Below, in pieces: positions 8,417 to 15,584 of a stretch of 64,000 nt of DNA. The notes beneath the pieces are model-generated. The model saw only the letters and a program-made list of their open reading frames with translations, did not search any database and was not told the origin of the DNA. Origin of the DNA: Paradesertivirga mongoliensis. Lineage in GTDB: Bacteria > Bacteroidota > Bacteroidia > Sphingobacteriales > Sphingobacteriaceae. Each line of letters starts with the position of its first letter. Position 1 is the stretch's first letter. The DNA lies in NCBI RefSeq assembly GCF_024436395.1, contig NZ_JAFMZO010000004.1:248001-312000 (forward strand), in the 5' to 3' direction. Position numbers and translations under genes: made by a program.

Positions 8417-8617
8417 ATGCCAAAAATGAAAACCAATTCCAGTGCAAAAAAGCGTTTTAAGCTTACTGGAACAGGTAAAATCAAAAGAAACAATGCCTAC
8501 ATGAGTCACATCTTAACCAAGATGTCTACTAAGCGTAAGCGTAACCTAAGCCATTCAAGTCTGGTTTCAGATGCGGATATGGGTAACGTAAAGCGTATGC
8601 TTTGCATTGGTAAGTAA
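8417..8617 (+). CDS. rpmI: 50S ribosomal protein L35
   Basis: 66 residues, typical length. The highly basic N-terminus [24 protein letters not shown] and the C-terminal [10 protein letters not shown] are diagnostic of bL35. It lies between infC and rplT, the usual order. The spacer before it holds short-word satellites rather than a recognisable regulatory hairpin. Confidence 0.97.
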   Translation: MPKMKTNSSAKKRFKLTGTGKIKRNNAYMSHILTKMSTKRKRNLSHSSLVSDADMGNVKRMLCIGK

Positions 8618-8647
8618 GTATTAATTAAGTTTTAACCAGGCTTCCGG

Positions 8648-8665
8648 TCCCGATAGCTATCGGGA
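8648..8665. repeat. 18-bp perfect palindrome in the rpmI-rplT spacer
   Basis: TCCCGATAGCTATCGGGA is self-complementary without a loop. The core CCCGATAGCTATCGGG is an interspersed palindrome seen in many Sphingobacteriaceae intergenic regions, from general knowledge. It sits 47 bases before the rplT ATG, where an L20 autoregulatory site is found in other bacteria; whether it does that here is unknown. Confidence 0.65.
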
Positions 8666-8711
8666 TAAGTTCGCAAAATGAGGCGACGCCGCCAGTCAAA
8701 AATCAAACAAA

Positions 8712-9056
8712 ATGCCACGTTCGGTTAACGCAGTTGCGTCAAGAAGAAGAAGAAAAAAGATCTTAAAATTAGCCAGAGGCTATTACGGATCAAGAAGCAA
8801 AGTTTATACTATTGCTAAAAACACGGTTGAAAAGGGTTTGCAATATGCTTACCGCGACCGTAAAGCTAAAAAGAGAGAATTCAGAGCATTGTGGATTCAG
8901 CGTATTAACGCAGGTGCACGTCACCATGGGTTATCTTACTCTCAATTTATGGGTAAATTAACCAAAAGCGGAATCGGATTGAATCGTAAAGTTCTTGCTG
9001 ATTTGGCAATGAACGAACCCGCTGCCTTCAAAGCAATAGTTGAAGCGGTAAAATAA
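8712..9056 (+). CDS. rplT: 50S ribosomal protein L20
   Basis: 114 residues, normal length. Basic N-terminus [30 protein letters not shown] and the globular part with [17 protein letters not shown] are those of bL20. L20 is an assembly factor of the large subunit and in other bacteria represses its own operon. It is the last gene of the thrS-infC-rpmI-rplT run and is followed by a strong terminator. Confidence 0.98.
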   Translation: MPRSVNAVASRRRRKKILKLARGYYGSRSKVYTIAKNTVEKGLQYAYRDRKAKKREFRALWIQRINAGARHHGLSYSQFMGKLTKSGIGLNRKVLADLAMNEPAAFKAIVEAVK

Positions 9057-9076
9057 ATCGTATTTAACGAAAAAAT

Positions 9077-9110
9077 AAAAAGGGGCTCAAATCGGGCCCC
9101 TTTTTTATTG
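9077..9110. terminator. Bidirectional rho-independent terminator
   Basis: Stem 9077-9086 / 9096-9105 (AAAAAGGGGC paired with GCCCCTTTTT), 9-base loop, T-tract continuing to 9106 on the plus strand and A-run on the other side. It ends the rplT transcript and also the convergent response-regulator transcript. Confidence 0.9.
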
Positions 9111-9112
9111 CT

Positions 9113-9526
9113 TTATTTTTTCTTTAATGTGATGTATCCTGACTCGAGGATATCCTCCAGAGCATCCTGAGTAAAAGGCTTAGAATAAAAACCTTTGACA
9201 GATTCATACATGGCTATGCGCTCGCGGTCGCGCGGGTCAACAGAAGAAGTTAATATAATGATGGAAACCTTTTTAGCAAAATACTGCTTGAAAATTTCAA
9301 AAATATCTAAAAAGTCCCAGCCGGATATCTCTGGCATGTCTAAGTCCAGAAGGATAAGGTCGGGTAAAAGCGTGTAGTTTTTGTGATGTTTTATAAGGAA
9401 ACTCAATACCGCCTGAGCATGGCTGTATGCTTTATACTTTAAAGGAATATCTATTCTTTTAATCATTAGCTCGATGATCTTATGCTGTATATGGTCATCA
9501 TCAACTAACATTAAACTTATGCTCAT
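9113..9526 (-). CDS. Single-domain response regulator
   Basis: 137 residues, one receiver domain and nothing else. Acidic pocket D9-D11, phospho-acceptor D61 in LLDLDMP, Thr93 in ILTSS and Lys116 in SKPF are all present, so it should be phosphorylated. With no output domain it probably acts by protein contact, or as a phosphorelay intermediate. No histidine kinase is adjacent; candidates in the window are the hybrid kinase at 29370 and the PAS kinase at 39189. It ends at the shared terminator with rplT. Confidence 0.9.
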   Translation of the reverse strand: MSISLMLVDDDHIQHKIIELMIKRIDIPLKYKAYSHAQAVLSFLIKHHKNYTLLPDLILLDLDMPEISGWDFLDIFEIFKQYFAKKVSIIILTSSVDPRDRERIAMYESVKGFYSKPFTQDALEDILESGYITLKKK

Positions 9527-9768
9527 AAGATAGTATAAAAGTGTTGGGAAGCGTTTTTATACCGTAAAATACGAATTATGTTACAATAAATCGGTTTTTC
9601 AAATAAAAAATTAACGAAGATCGATTGAATTTTAATGCAGTTTGGTTTTATAAATACCTGAAACCGGGTATTGCTTAATTGATCGAATAGCTTCATTTTA
9701 GAGCCTGTCTGCAATGGATTTCTCCCTTAGGCAGGCGTATTTATTTCGAAGCCAGCCGAACCTCAACT
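9527..9768. other. Non-coding spacer
   Basis: AT-rich spacer between divergent genes (receiver on minus, LRR protein on plus). A 63-codon minus-strand frame overlaps it but its composition does not look like a protein. Imperfect inverted GCCTGTC/GGCAGGC words at about 9704-9738 are the only structure seen. Confidence 0.4.
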
Positions 9769-10293
9769 ATGGATATAGGATTTAATAAGTTTGCTTCCGA
9801 ATGGTGGAAAAAGTTTTTTGACTTTCAGGGAGCAAAGACTCAGATGAAAATCTCAGAGCATTTAAAACATGTTAATTTAAAGATGTCTGCGGTGGGCGAC
9901 AAAGAAATAAGGTTGCTAAGTAGCAATGTTAAAACCATAGAAACCCTGGATCTTGAAGGAACTGAAGTAAGTAATACGAGTATCCTGTATTTAACCAAAT
10001 TACAATCCTTAAAAGAACTTCGCTTAACAAACTGTCGCCAAATTGACGATGGCTGCCTGCCTTTTTTAAACCAACTGTTCTCCCTCGAGTATCTTTATTT
10101 AGGGGGTACTGCAATCACTCACAAAGGTATACAGGGATGCGATAATTTGCAGAATCTTAAATCCATAAATATCTCAGTCAAAGATACTGAAAACTCTAAC
10201 CCCGGTTTGATTGCATTGCAGCACACCTTTCCTAACTGTAAACTTGTTGTTAATGACGTGTACTATAGATTCGATAGGTTAAAAGTCATTTAA
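9769..10293 (+). CDS. Small leucine-rich-repeat protein
   Basis: 174 residues, no signal peptide. From about residue 45 to 135 there are four repeats of the RNase-inhibitor/F-box type (IETLDLEGTEVSNTSILYL, LKELRLTNCRQIDDGCLPFL, LEYLYLGGTAITHKGIQG, LKSINIS), spaced ~24-26 residues. Such repeats make a curved protein-binding surface. The N-terminal 40 residues are basic and aromatic. No partner is evident; it precedes the PAS-LuxR regulator with a 223-base gap. Confidence 0.75.
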   Translation: MDIGFNKFASEWWKKFFDFQGAKTQMKISEHLKHVNLKMSAVGDKEIRLLSSNVKTIETLDLEGTEVSNTSILYLTKLQSLKELRLTNCRQIDDGCLPFLNQLFSLEYLYLGGTAITHKGIQGCDNLQNLKSINISVKDTENSNPGLIALQHTFPNCKLVVNDVYYRFDRLKVI

Positions 10294-10516
10294 ATAACGT
10301 AGTTTTCTCTTCAGAATGAATGTTTTCTTTTGTGTATACAATGGAAGATGCCTCAAGTATGCCTCAAATTCGTCAAATTTGTTGCTGTGGCATCGGATTG
10401 GTCCGTTAGCTCGCAGATGTTTCGACTTCGTAGCAAGCTTTCGACGAATTAAAATGGCGACTCGGCTTTTGAGATCCCACCCTTTTCAGGACTTATAAAT
10501 ATTCAAGAATATCTCA

Positions 10517-11197
10517 ATGGATTTATCGGATGATGTATTGTATATAAATGAAAAAATAAAGGATATAACCCGATTGGCGGATAGCCTCCCAGGGGTAACC
10601 ATTATACATGATATTAGAGATTTTAGGGTGGTTTGGATGAGCAAAATCGGACTTGAGCAGATAGGTGCTACGCTCGAAGAGGTCTGCAGTATGACCAATG
10701 AGCAATATCACGCCCGTTTTTTTAACGAAGACGACTCGAAAGATTATGTGCCAAAGCTAATCCGGCTGCTTACAGAAAATGATATGGAAAGTACCTGTAC
10801 TTATTTTCAGCAAGTGCGGTTTAAGGAAAATGACGACTGGTTGTGGCATATTACCAGTACGCGAATCTTTGCTCAGGACGATAAAGGAGAGCCCTTGTTG
10901 ACCATTTCGACATCATCTTCGATCAATGATATGCATAAAATGACTTCAAAGGCGGAACGCATTTTGTCTGAAAATAACTTTCTGAAAAAGAATTATCTGG
11001 CTTTTGCCAAGCTGGGGTCGCGCGAAAAGGAAGTTTTGAAGTTCATGGCTCTCGGTAAATCTACCAACGAGATAGCCGAGCAGCTTTTTATTTCACCTGC
11101 TACGGTAGATACGCATAGAAAGAATATCCGACAAAAGCTGAACGTTACGAACAGTTATGATCTCACAGTTTTTGCTCAGGCGTTTGACCTTATATAA
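10517..11197 (+). CDS. PAS-domain LuxR-type transcriptional regulator
   Basis: 226 residues. A PAS-like sensor domain occupies roughly residues 20-140 (DIRDFRVVWMSKIGLEQIGATLEEV, NDDWLWHITSTRIF), a linker follows, and the C-terminal ~60 residues are a GerE/LuxR helix-turn-helix (LGSREKEVLKFMALGKSTNEIA, then ATVDTHRKNIRQKL). It has no receiver domain, so the PAS domain should give the signal. The gene is 60 bases upstream of the LacI regulator that starts the sugar locus, but no functional link is visible. Confidence 0.85.
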   Translation: MDLSDDVLYINEKIKDITRLADSLPGVTIIHDIRDFRVVWMSKIGLEQIGATLEEVCSMTNEQYHARFFNEDDSKDYVPKLIRLLTENDMESTCTYFQQVRFKENDDWLWHITSTRIFAQDDKGEPLLTISTSSSINDMHKMTSKAERILSENNFLKKNYLAFAKLGSREKEVLKFMALGKSTNEIAEQLFISPATVDTHRKNIRQKLNVTNSYDLTVFAQAFDLI

Positions 11198-11240
11198 TCA
11201 TCCGGAATCAGTTGTTTATTCGAAAAATAGTTTTTATGTT

Positions 11241-11254
11241 CGTAAACGATTACG
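11241..11254. promoter_or_regulatory. LacI-family operator O1, upstream of the lacI-type gene
   Basis: CGTAAACGATTACG, an imperfect palindrome with central CG (arms CGTAA/TTACG), six bases before the ATG of the LacI-type regulator. An identical 14-mer lies at 12297-12310. LacI/PurR proteins bind such CG-centred palindromes, so autoregulation is likely. Confidence 0.8.
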
Positions 11255-11260
11255 ACGCAG

Positions 11261-12277
11261 ATGAAAAGGGTCACTATAAACGATATTGCCAGGGAGTTAA
11301 ATATCACCGCAGCAACGGTTTCCCGCGCTCTGAGTGATCATCCGGAGATCAGCTCAGGGACAAAGAAAATTGTCAAAGAAACAGCTTTAAGACTTGATTA
11401 CAGTCCGAATAAGGTTGCATCGTCATTGCGATCCGGTAAAACAAATATTATAGGGGTGATCATTCCGACGGCTGAACACATTTTTTTTGGTTCCGTAATC
11501 CATGGGATTTCAAATGCTGCAAGCAAGAACGGATATGAGGTGCTGATATATCAATCGAATGAATCAGAACAATTCGAGAAGAAAGGGATTGACGCATTTA
11601 TAAATGCGCGAGTTGATGGAATTCTGGCTTCGATTGCTAAAGACACTAAAGATTTTTCTCATTTCAGCTATGTCAAAGAAAAGAATATTCCGATTGCTTT
11701 TTTCGACCGCTTTAATGATAATTTAGGCATTTCTTCAGTATGCATAGACGATTACAGAGGTGCATTCTTAGCCGTTGAAACTTTAGTGAACGAAGGGTAT
11801 AATCGAATTGCTTACATTTCAGGTCCTTTACATATAAAAACGTTTTCTGAGAGAGTACGAGGATATAAAGACGCACTTGAGCATTACAATCTAGATTCTG
11901 ACCCTGAACTTATTTATCCTGGCGATATAAGTATCGAGTCTGGAAGGAAAGCAATTAAGAAGTTTTTCAAATTAGACAATAAGCCTGATGCCGTATGTGC
12001 GGTGGAAGATTTTACAGCGCTCGGGGCACTTAAGGAGTTGAAGGAGATGGGTGTCAATGTTCCGGAAGAGTTTGGTGTAATAGGTTTTTGTAATGATCTG
12101 TTTGGGGAACATATTTCACCCTCCTTATCCACTGTCGATCAACAAACGGTGGCGATGGGGGAGGAAGCTTTCGACCTCATAAATAAATTAATTAATAATG
12201 AACCAGCGAACCAGCGAGTGCACAAAAAAGTACTCGAACCATTAATAATAATAAGAGAGTCTTCTAAAAGAACTTAA
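11261..12277 (+). CDS. LacI-family transcriptional regulator
   Basis: 338 residues. The N-terminal helix-turn-helix and hinge are canonical (TINDIARELNITAATVSRALSDHP, then NKVASSLRSGKTNIIGVIIP). The remaining ~280 residues form a periplasmic-binding-protein-like effector domain. The two identical CGTAAACGATTACG boxes, one directly before this gene and one before the downstream symporter, mark it as the local regulator of the sugar locus. The effector is probably a mono- or disaccharide released from the polysaccharide. The family usually represses and is released by ligand; some members in Bacteroidota may activate. Confidence 0.93.
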   Translation: MKRVTINDIARELNITAATVSRALSDHPEISSGTKKIVKETALRLDYSPNKVASSLRSGKTNIIGVIIPTAEHIFFGSVIHGISNAASKNGYEVLIYQSNESEQFEKKGIDAFINARVDGILASIAKDTKDFSHFSYVKEKNIPIAFFDRFNDNLGISSVCIDDYRGAFLAVETLVNEGYNRIAYISGPLHIKTFSERVRGYKDALEHYNLDSDPELIYPGDISIESGRKAIKKFFKLDNKPDAVCAVEDFTALGALKELKEMGVNVPEEFGVIGFCNDLFGEHISPSLSTVDQQTVAMGEEAFDLINKLINNEPANQRVHKKVLEPLIIIRESSKRT

Positions 12278-12296
12278 ATGTTTTTTTGTCTCGTTA

Positions 12297-12310
12297 CGTA
12301 AACGATTACG
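12297..12310. promoter_or_regulatory. LacI-family operator O2, upstream of the SSS symporter operon
   Basis: Second exact copy of CGTAAACGATTACG, here flanked to make ACGTAAACGATTACGT, 48 bases before the symporter ATG. It should control the symporter and whatever is co-transcribed with it (aldo/keto reductase and probably the genes beyond). Confidence 0.8.
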
Positions 12311-12358
12311 TATTTAAGAATTAACTAATAGAATGATGTTTCCAGCTAAACTGACCTT

Positions 12359-14029
12359 ATGAAATATCTGTCCTTAACAGATTATCTTGTTTTTTTAATC
12401 TACTTTCTGATAATAACAATTTACGGCTGGTGGATTTATCGGCGGAAAAAAAACCACAGTCAGGACTCAAAGGAATACTTTCTTGCAGAAGGATCACTAA
12501 CCTGGTGGGCGATAGGAGCATCACTCATAGCCTCTAACATTTCTGCAGAACAATTTATTGGAATGAGTGGCTCCGGATTCAAAATGGGCCTGGCCATTGC
12601 GAGTTATGAGTGGATAGCCGCGGCTACTTTAATTGTAGTGGCTGTTTTCTTTATTCCGGTGTATCTGAAAAATAAAATTTACACCATGCCGCAGTTTCTT
12701 AACCAAAGATACAACGGAACTGTGAGTATGATTATGGCCGTATTTTGGTTGTTATTATATGTATTGGTAAACCTCACTTCCATTCTTTATCTCGGAGCTG
12801 TTGCTATCAATAGTATTTCTGGTATTGATCTTAGTTATTGCATGTATGCACTGGCGTTTTTTGCAATTATTATTACCCTTGGGGGAATGAAAGTTATCGG
12901 TTATACCGACGTAATACAGGTGTTTTTCCTGATTCTTGGAGGCTTGGTTACAACATATCTGGCTCTTGACCTCGTTTCTGAACATTTGGGATCTGATGGA
13001 ATCCTGGAAAGTCTATACCTACTTCAAGAGAGAGCTCCCGAACATTTTCACATGATTTTATCTCAGGACAATCCTAATTATCTGGATTTACCAGGGATTT
13101 CTGTATTGGTGGGTGGAATGTGGATTTCTAATTTAAGCTACTGGGGTTGTAACCAGTACATCACTCAAAGGGCCTTAGGTGCCGATCTGAAAACAGCCAG
13201 AAGCGGTCTTTTATTCGCTGCCTTTTTGAAGATACTAATGCCTGTAATAGTCGTTTTGCCTGGTATCGCCGCTTTTGTTTTGTACAAGGAAGGCGCTTTT
13301 CAGCAGGCCATGTTACAAGATGGAGAATTAAACCCCGACAGGGCCTATCCGGTATTGTTAAATCTTTTACCCTCAGGATTGAAAGGAATTTCATTTGCTG
13401 CGTTGACGGCTGCCGTTGTTGCTTCTCTTGCCGGCAAAGCAAATAGCATAGCCACCATTTTTACGCTTGATATTTATAAAAAACAAATTGCTACATCTGC
13501 CAATGAAAAAACTATGGTATTGGTTGGACGCACAACAGTTGTTATAGCCATGTTAATTGCAGTGGTAATAGCTCCAATGCTCGGAATAGATAAAAAAGGA
13601 GGATTTCAATACATCCAGGAATATACGGGGTTTGTCTCTCCGGGAATTTTCGCCATGTTTCTTCTTGGTTTTTTCTGGAAAGGAACCACCTCCGGGGCCG
13701 CTATGTTTGCCACTATTGGAGGATTTGTACTTTCTATTATCCTGAAAGTTCTTCCCACAATCGCAGACCTTTCCTTTTTATCAGAGATCGGCTTTGCCCA
13801 ACAGAATGCTGAAGGTGTGTTCGAAATTCCCTTTCTTGATCGAATGCTGATAGTTTTTCTGCTTTGTATCATTTGTATGGTTATCATAAGCAAAATTCAG
13901 CAAGCGGCGGGCAATAAGCCAAAAGGACTTGAAATCGAAAAAGAGATGTTCAAGCTTTCTCCTGCATTTACAGTAGGAGCACTTTTTATAACAGGAATAT
14001 TAACAGCACTTTATACATTATACTGGTAA
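12359..14029 (+). CDS. Sodium:solute symporter (SSS family), sugar-type
   Basis: 556 residues with about 13-14 hydrophobic segments. The SSS signature region is visible (FFLAEGSLTWWAIGASLIASNISAEQFIGMSGSG near the N-terminus; later AALTAAVVASLAGKANSIATIFTLDIY). This resembles the SGLT-like branch, which couples Na+ to import of a sugar across the inner membrane. In a locus without SusC/SusD it is the only importer gene. It lies behind operator O2 and 12 bases before the aldo/keto reductase, so the two form one unit. Confidence 0.9.
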   Translation: MKYLSLTDYLVFLIYFLIITIYGWWIYRRKKNHSQDSKEYFLAEGSLTWWAIGASLIASNISAEQFIGMSGSGFKMGLAIASYEWIAAATLIVVAVFFIPVYLKNKIYTMPQFLNQRYNGTVSMIMAVFWLLLYVLVNLTSILYLGAVAINSISGIDLSYCMYALAFFAIIITLGGMKVIGYTDVIQVFFLILGGLVTTYLALDLVSEHLGSDGILESLYLLQERAPEHFHMILSQDNPNYLDLPGISVLVGGMWISNLSYWGCNQYITQRALGADLKTARSGLLFAAFLKILMPVIVVLPGIAAFVLYKEGAFQQAMLQDGELNPDRAYPVLLNLLPSGLKGISFAALTAAVVASLAGKANSIATIFTLDIYKKQIATSANEKTMVLVGRTTVVIAMLIAVVIAPMLGIDKKGGFQYIQEYTGFVSPGIFAMFLLGFFWKGTTSGAAMFATIGGFVLSIILKVLPTIADLSFLSEIGFAQQNAEGVFEIPFLDRMLIVFLLCIICMVIISKIQQAAGNKPKGLEIEKEMFKLSPAFTVGALFITGILTALYTLYW

Positions 14030-14041
14030 ATTATAATACAA

Positions 14042-15031
14042 ATGACTTATATCGCAGCAGCAAATCGTTACGAAGGAATGGAATACCGCAGATGCGGAAA
14101 TTCAGGGCTGAAATTATCGGCGTTTTCGCTGGGTTTATGGCACAATTTCGGCCACGTAAATAATTTTGAAAATGCTCGTAATCTTTTAAAAACAGCCTTC
14201 GACCATGGGATCACTCACTTTGATCTGGCAAACAATTACGGCCCCCCTTACGGTTCTGCCGAGGCTAATTTTGGTAAAATACTGGATCTGGATTTCCGAC
14301 CTTATAGAGATGAACTGATTATTTCCAGCAAAGCAGGCTATGATATGTGGGAGGGGCCTTATGGAAACTGGGGATCAAAGAAATACCTTGTGGCCAGTCT
14401 TGATCAAAGCCTAAAACGGATGAATCTGGACTATGTGGACATCTTTTATCATCATCGTCCGGATCCGGAAACTCCTTTAGAAGAAACAATGTCGGCGCTT
14501 GACCTGATCGTTCGTCAGGGAAAGGCTCTATATGTAGGCCTTTCAAATTATCGTCCGGCGGAAGCAGCGAAAGCTTTTAAAATACTGAAAGAGTTAGGGA
14601 CGCCCTGCCTTATCCATCAGCCAAAATATTCCATGTTTGAACGGTGGGTGGAAGATGGGTTACTTGATTTACTAGGGCAGGAGGGAGTAGGCTGCATTCC
14701 CTTTTCACCACTTGCTCAGGGGCTGCTTACCGACAAATACCTTGGGGGGATACCGGAAGATTCGAGAGTAGCTACGAGCGGCAAATTTCTCAACGAAAGT
14801 CACATTACCCCCGAGAAAATTGAAAGGGTTACCAAACTGAACGCATTGGCGAAGCAAAGAGGACAAAAACTGGCGCACATGGCATTGTCATGGCTCCTTA
14901 AAGATAAAAGAGTTACATCGGTATTGATCGGTTCGAGCAAACCCGAACAAATTGTAGATTCTATAAAAGCTTTGCAGAATACTGATTTTAGTGTAGAAGA
15001 AATAGGTATGATAAATAACATCTTAAAATAA
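14042..15031 (+). CDS. Aldo/keto reductase, YghZ/Gpr-like
   Basis: 329 residues, TIM-barrel AKR. Catalytic tetrad residues are visible: D61 and Y66 in FDLANNYGPPYGSAE, K97 in ISSKAGYDMW and H138 in IFYHHRPDP. The DLANNYGPPYGSAE and SSKAGYDMWEGPYG segments are characteristic of the L-glyceraldehyde-3-phosphate reductase (YghZ) subgroup and of related sugar reductases. The enzyme should act in the cytoplasm with NADPH on an aldose or aldehyde brought in by the upstream symporter; the exact substrate cannot be read from sequence. Confidence 0.9.
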   Translation: MTYIAAANRYEGMEYRRCGNSGLKLSAFSLGLWHNFGHVNNFENARNLLKTAFDHGITHFDLANNYGPPYGSAEANFGKILDLDFRPYRDELIISSKAGYDMWEGPYGNWGSKKYLVASLDQSLKRMNLDYVDIFYHHRPDPETPLEETMSALDLIVRQGKALYVGLSNYRPAEAAKAFKILKELGTPCLIHQPKYSMFERWVEDGLLDLLGQEGVGCIPFSPLAQGLLTDKYLGGIPEDSRVATSGKFLNESHITPEKIERVTKLNALAKQRGQKLAHMALSWLLKDKRVTSVLIGSSKPEQIVDSIKALQNTDFSVEEIGMINNILK

Positions 15032-15110
15032 AAACCTTTCGTTTCTACCCCCTATACAGAAGGGAATGGAAGACCTGTTGTAAGCTGGCGGGTAAAAATC
15101 AGAGAATTTT

Positions 15111-15581
15111 ATGGCAAAATATACGCTTATAGTAAATGGCATTGAACAAGGAGTAGACGTTGACCCGGCAATGCCTCTGCTCTGGATACTGCGAGACGAG
15201 CTGAATCTCACAGGAACGAAGTACAGTTGTGGTGTTGGCGTTTGCGGTGCCTGTACTGTTTTGGTTGATGGTCAGGCTTTTCGCTCCTGTCAGTTAACTG
15301 CTGCATTTGCGTCAGGTAAAAAAATAACAACCATCGAGGGCTTATCTGACGAGGTAACTCATCCAGTTCAACAGGCATGGGAGGAGTTGAACGTTCCGCA
15401 ATGCGGGTATTGCCAATCTGGACAAATGCTTGCGGCGGCGGCCTTATTATCAAAAAATCCCAAACCTCAGGATAGTATCATCGATCAGGTTATGTCTCAG
15501 AATATATGCCGCTGTGGAACCCATTATCGAATCAAAAAAGCAATACATCGGGCTTCAGAAATTGCTGCAAAGAAAGGTTAA
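15111..15581 (+). CDS. (2Fe-2S) subunit of a molybdenum hydroxylase (IorA-like)
   Basis: 156 residues, typical of the small subunit of isoquinoline 1-oxidoreductase/aldehyde-oxidase-type enzymes. Plant-type ferredoxin cluster ligands are C40, C45, C48 and C60 ([17 protein letters not shown]). The second cluster ligands are C98, C101, C133 and C135 (QCGYCQSGQ and [11 protein letters not shown]). It passes electrons from the molybdenum site in the next gene. It is directly followed, with three bases between stop and ATG, by the large subunit. It has no signal peptide of its own and would be carried out with the Tat-exported partner. Confidence 0.92.
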   Translation: MAKYTLIVNGIEQGVDVDPAMPLLWILRDELNLTGTKYSCGVGVCGACTVLVDGQAFRSCQLTAAFASGKKITTIEGLSDEVTHPVQQAWEELNVPQCGYCQSGQMLAAAALLSKNPKPQDSIIDQVMSQNICRCGTHYRIKKAIHRASEIAAKKG

Positions 15582-15584
15582 GTG

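Noticed and set aside
9523-9714. 63-codon minus-strand frame as a gene
   Set aside because: Composition and lack of a ribosome binding site do not support it; spans an AT-rich divergent spacer.
10316-10498. 60-codon plus-strand frame between LRR and PAS-LuxR genes
   Set aside because: No recognisable domain, low-quality composition; region is more likely spacer DNA with direct ATGCCTCAA repeats.
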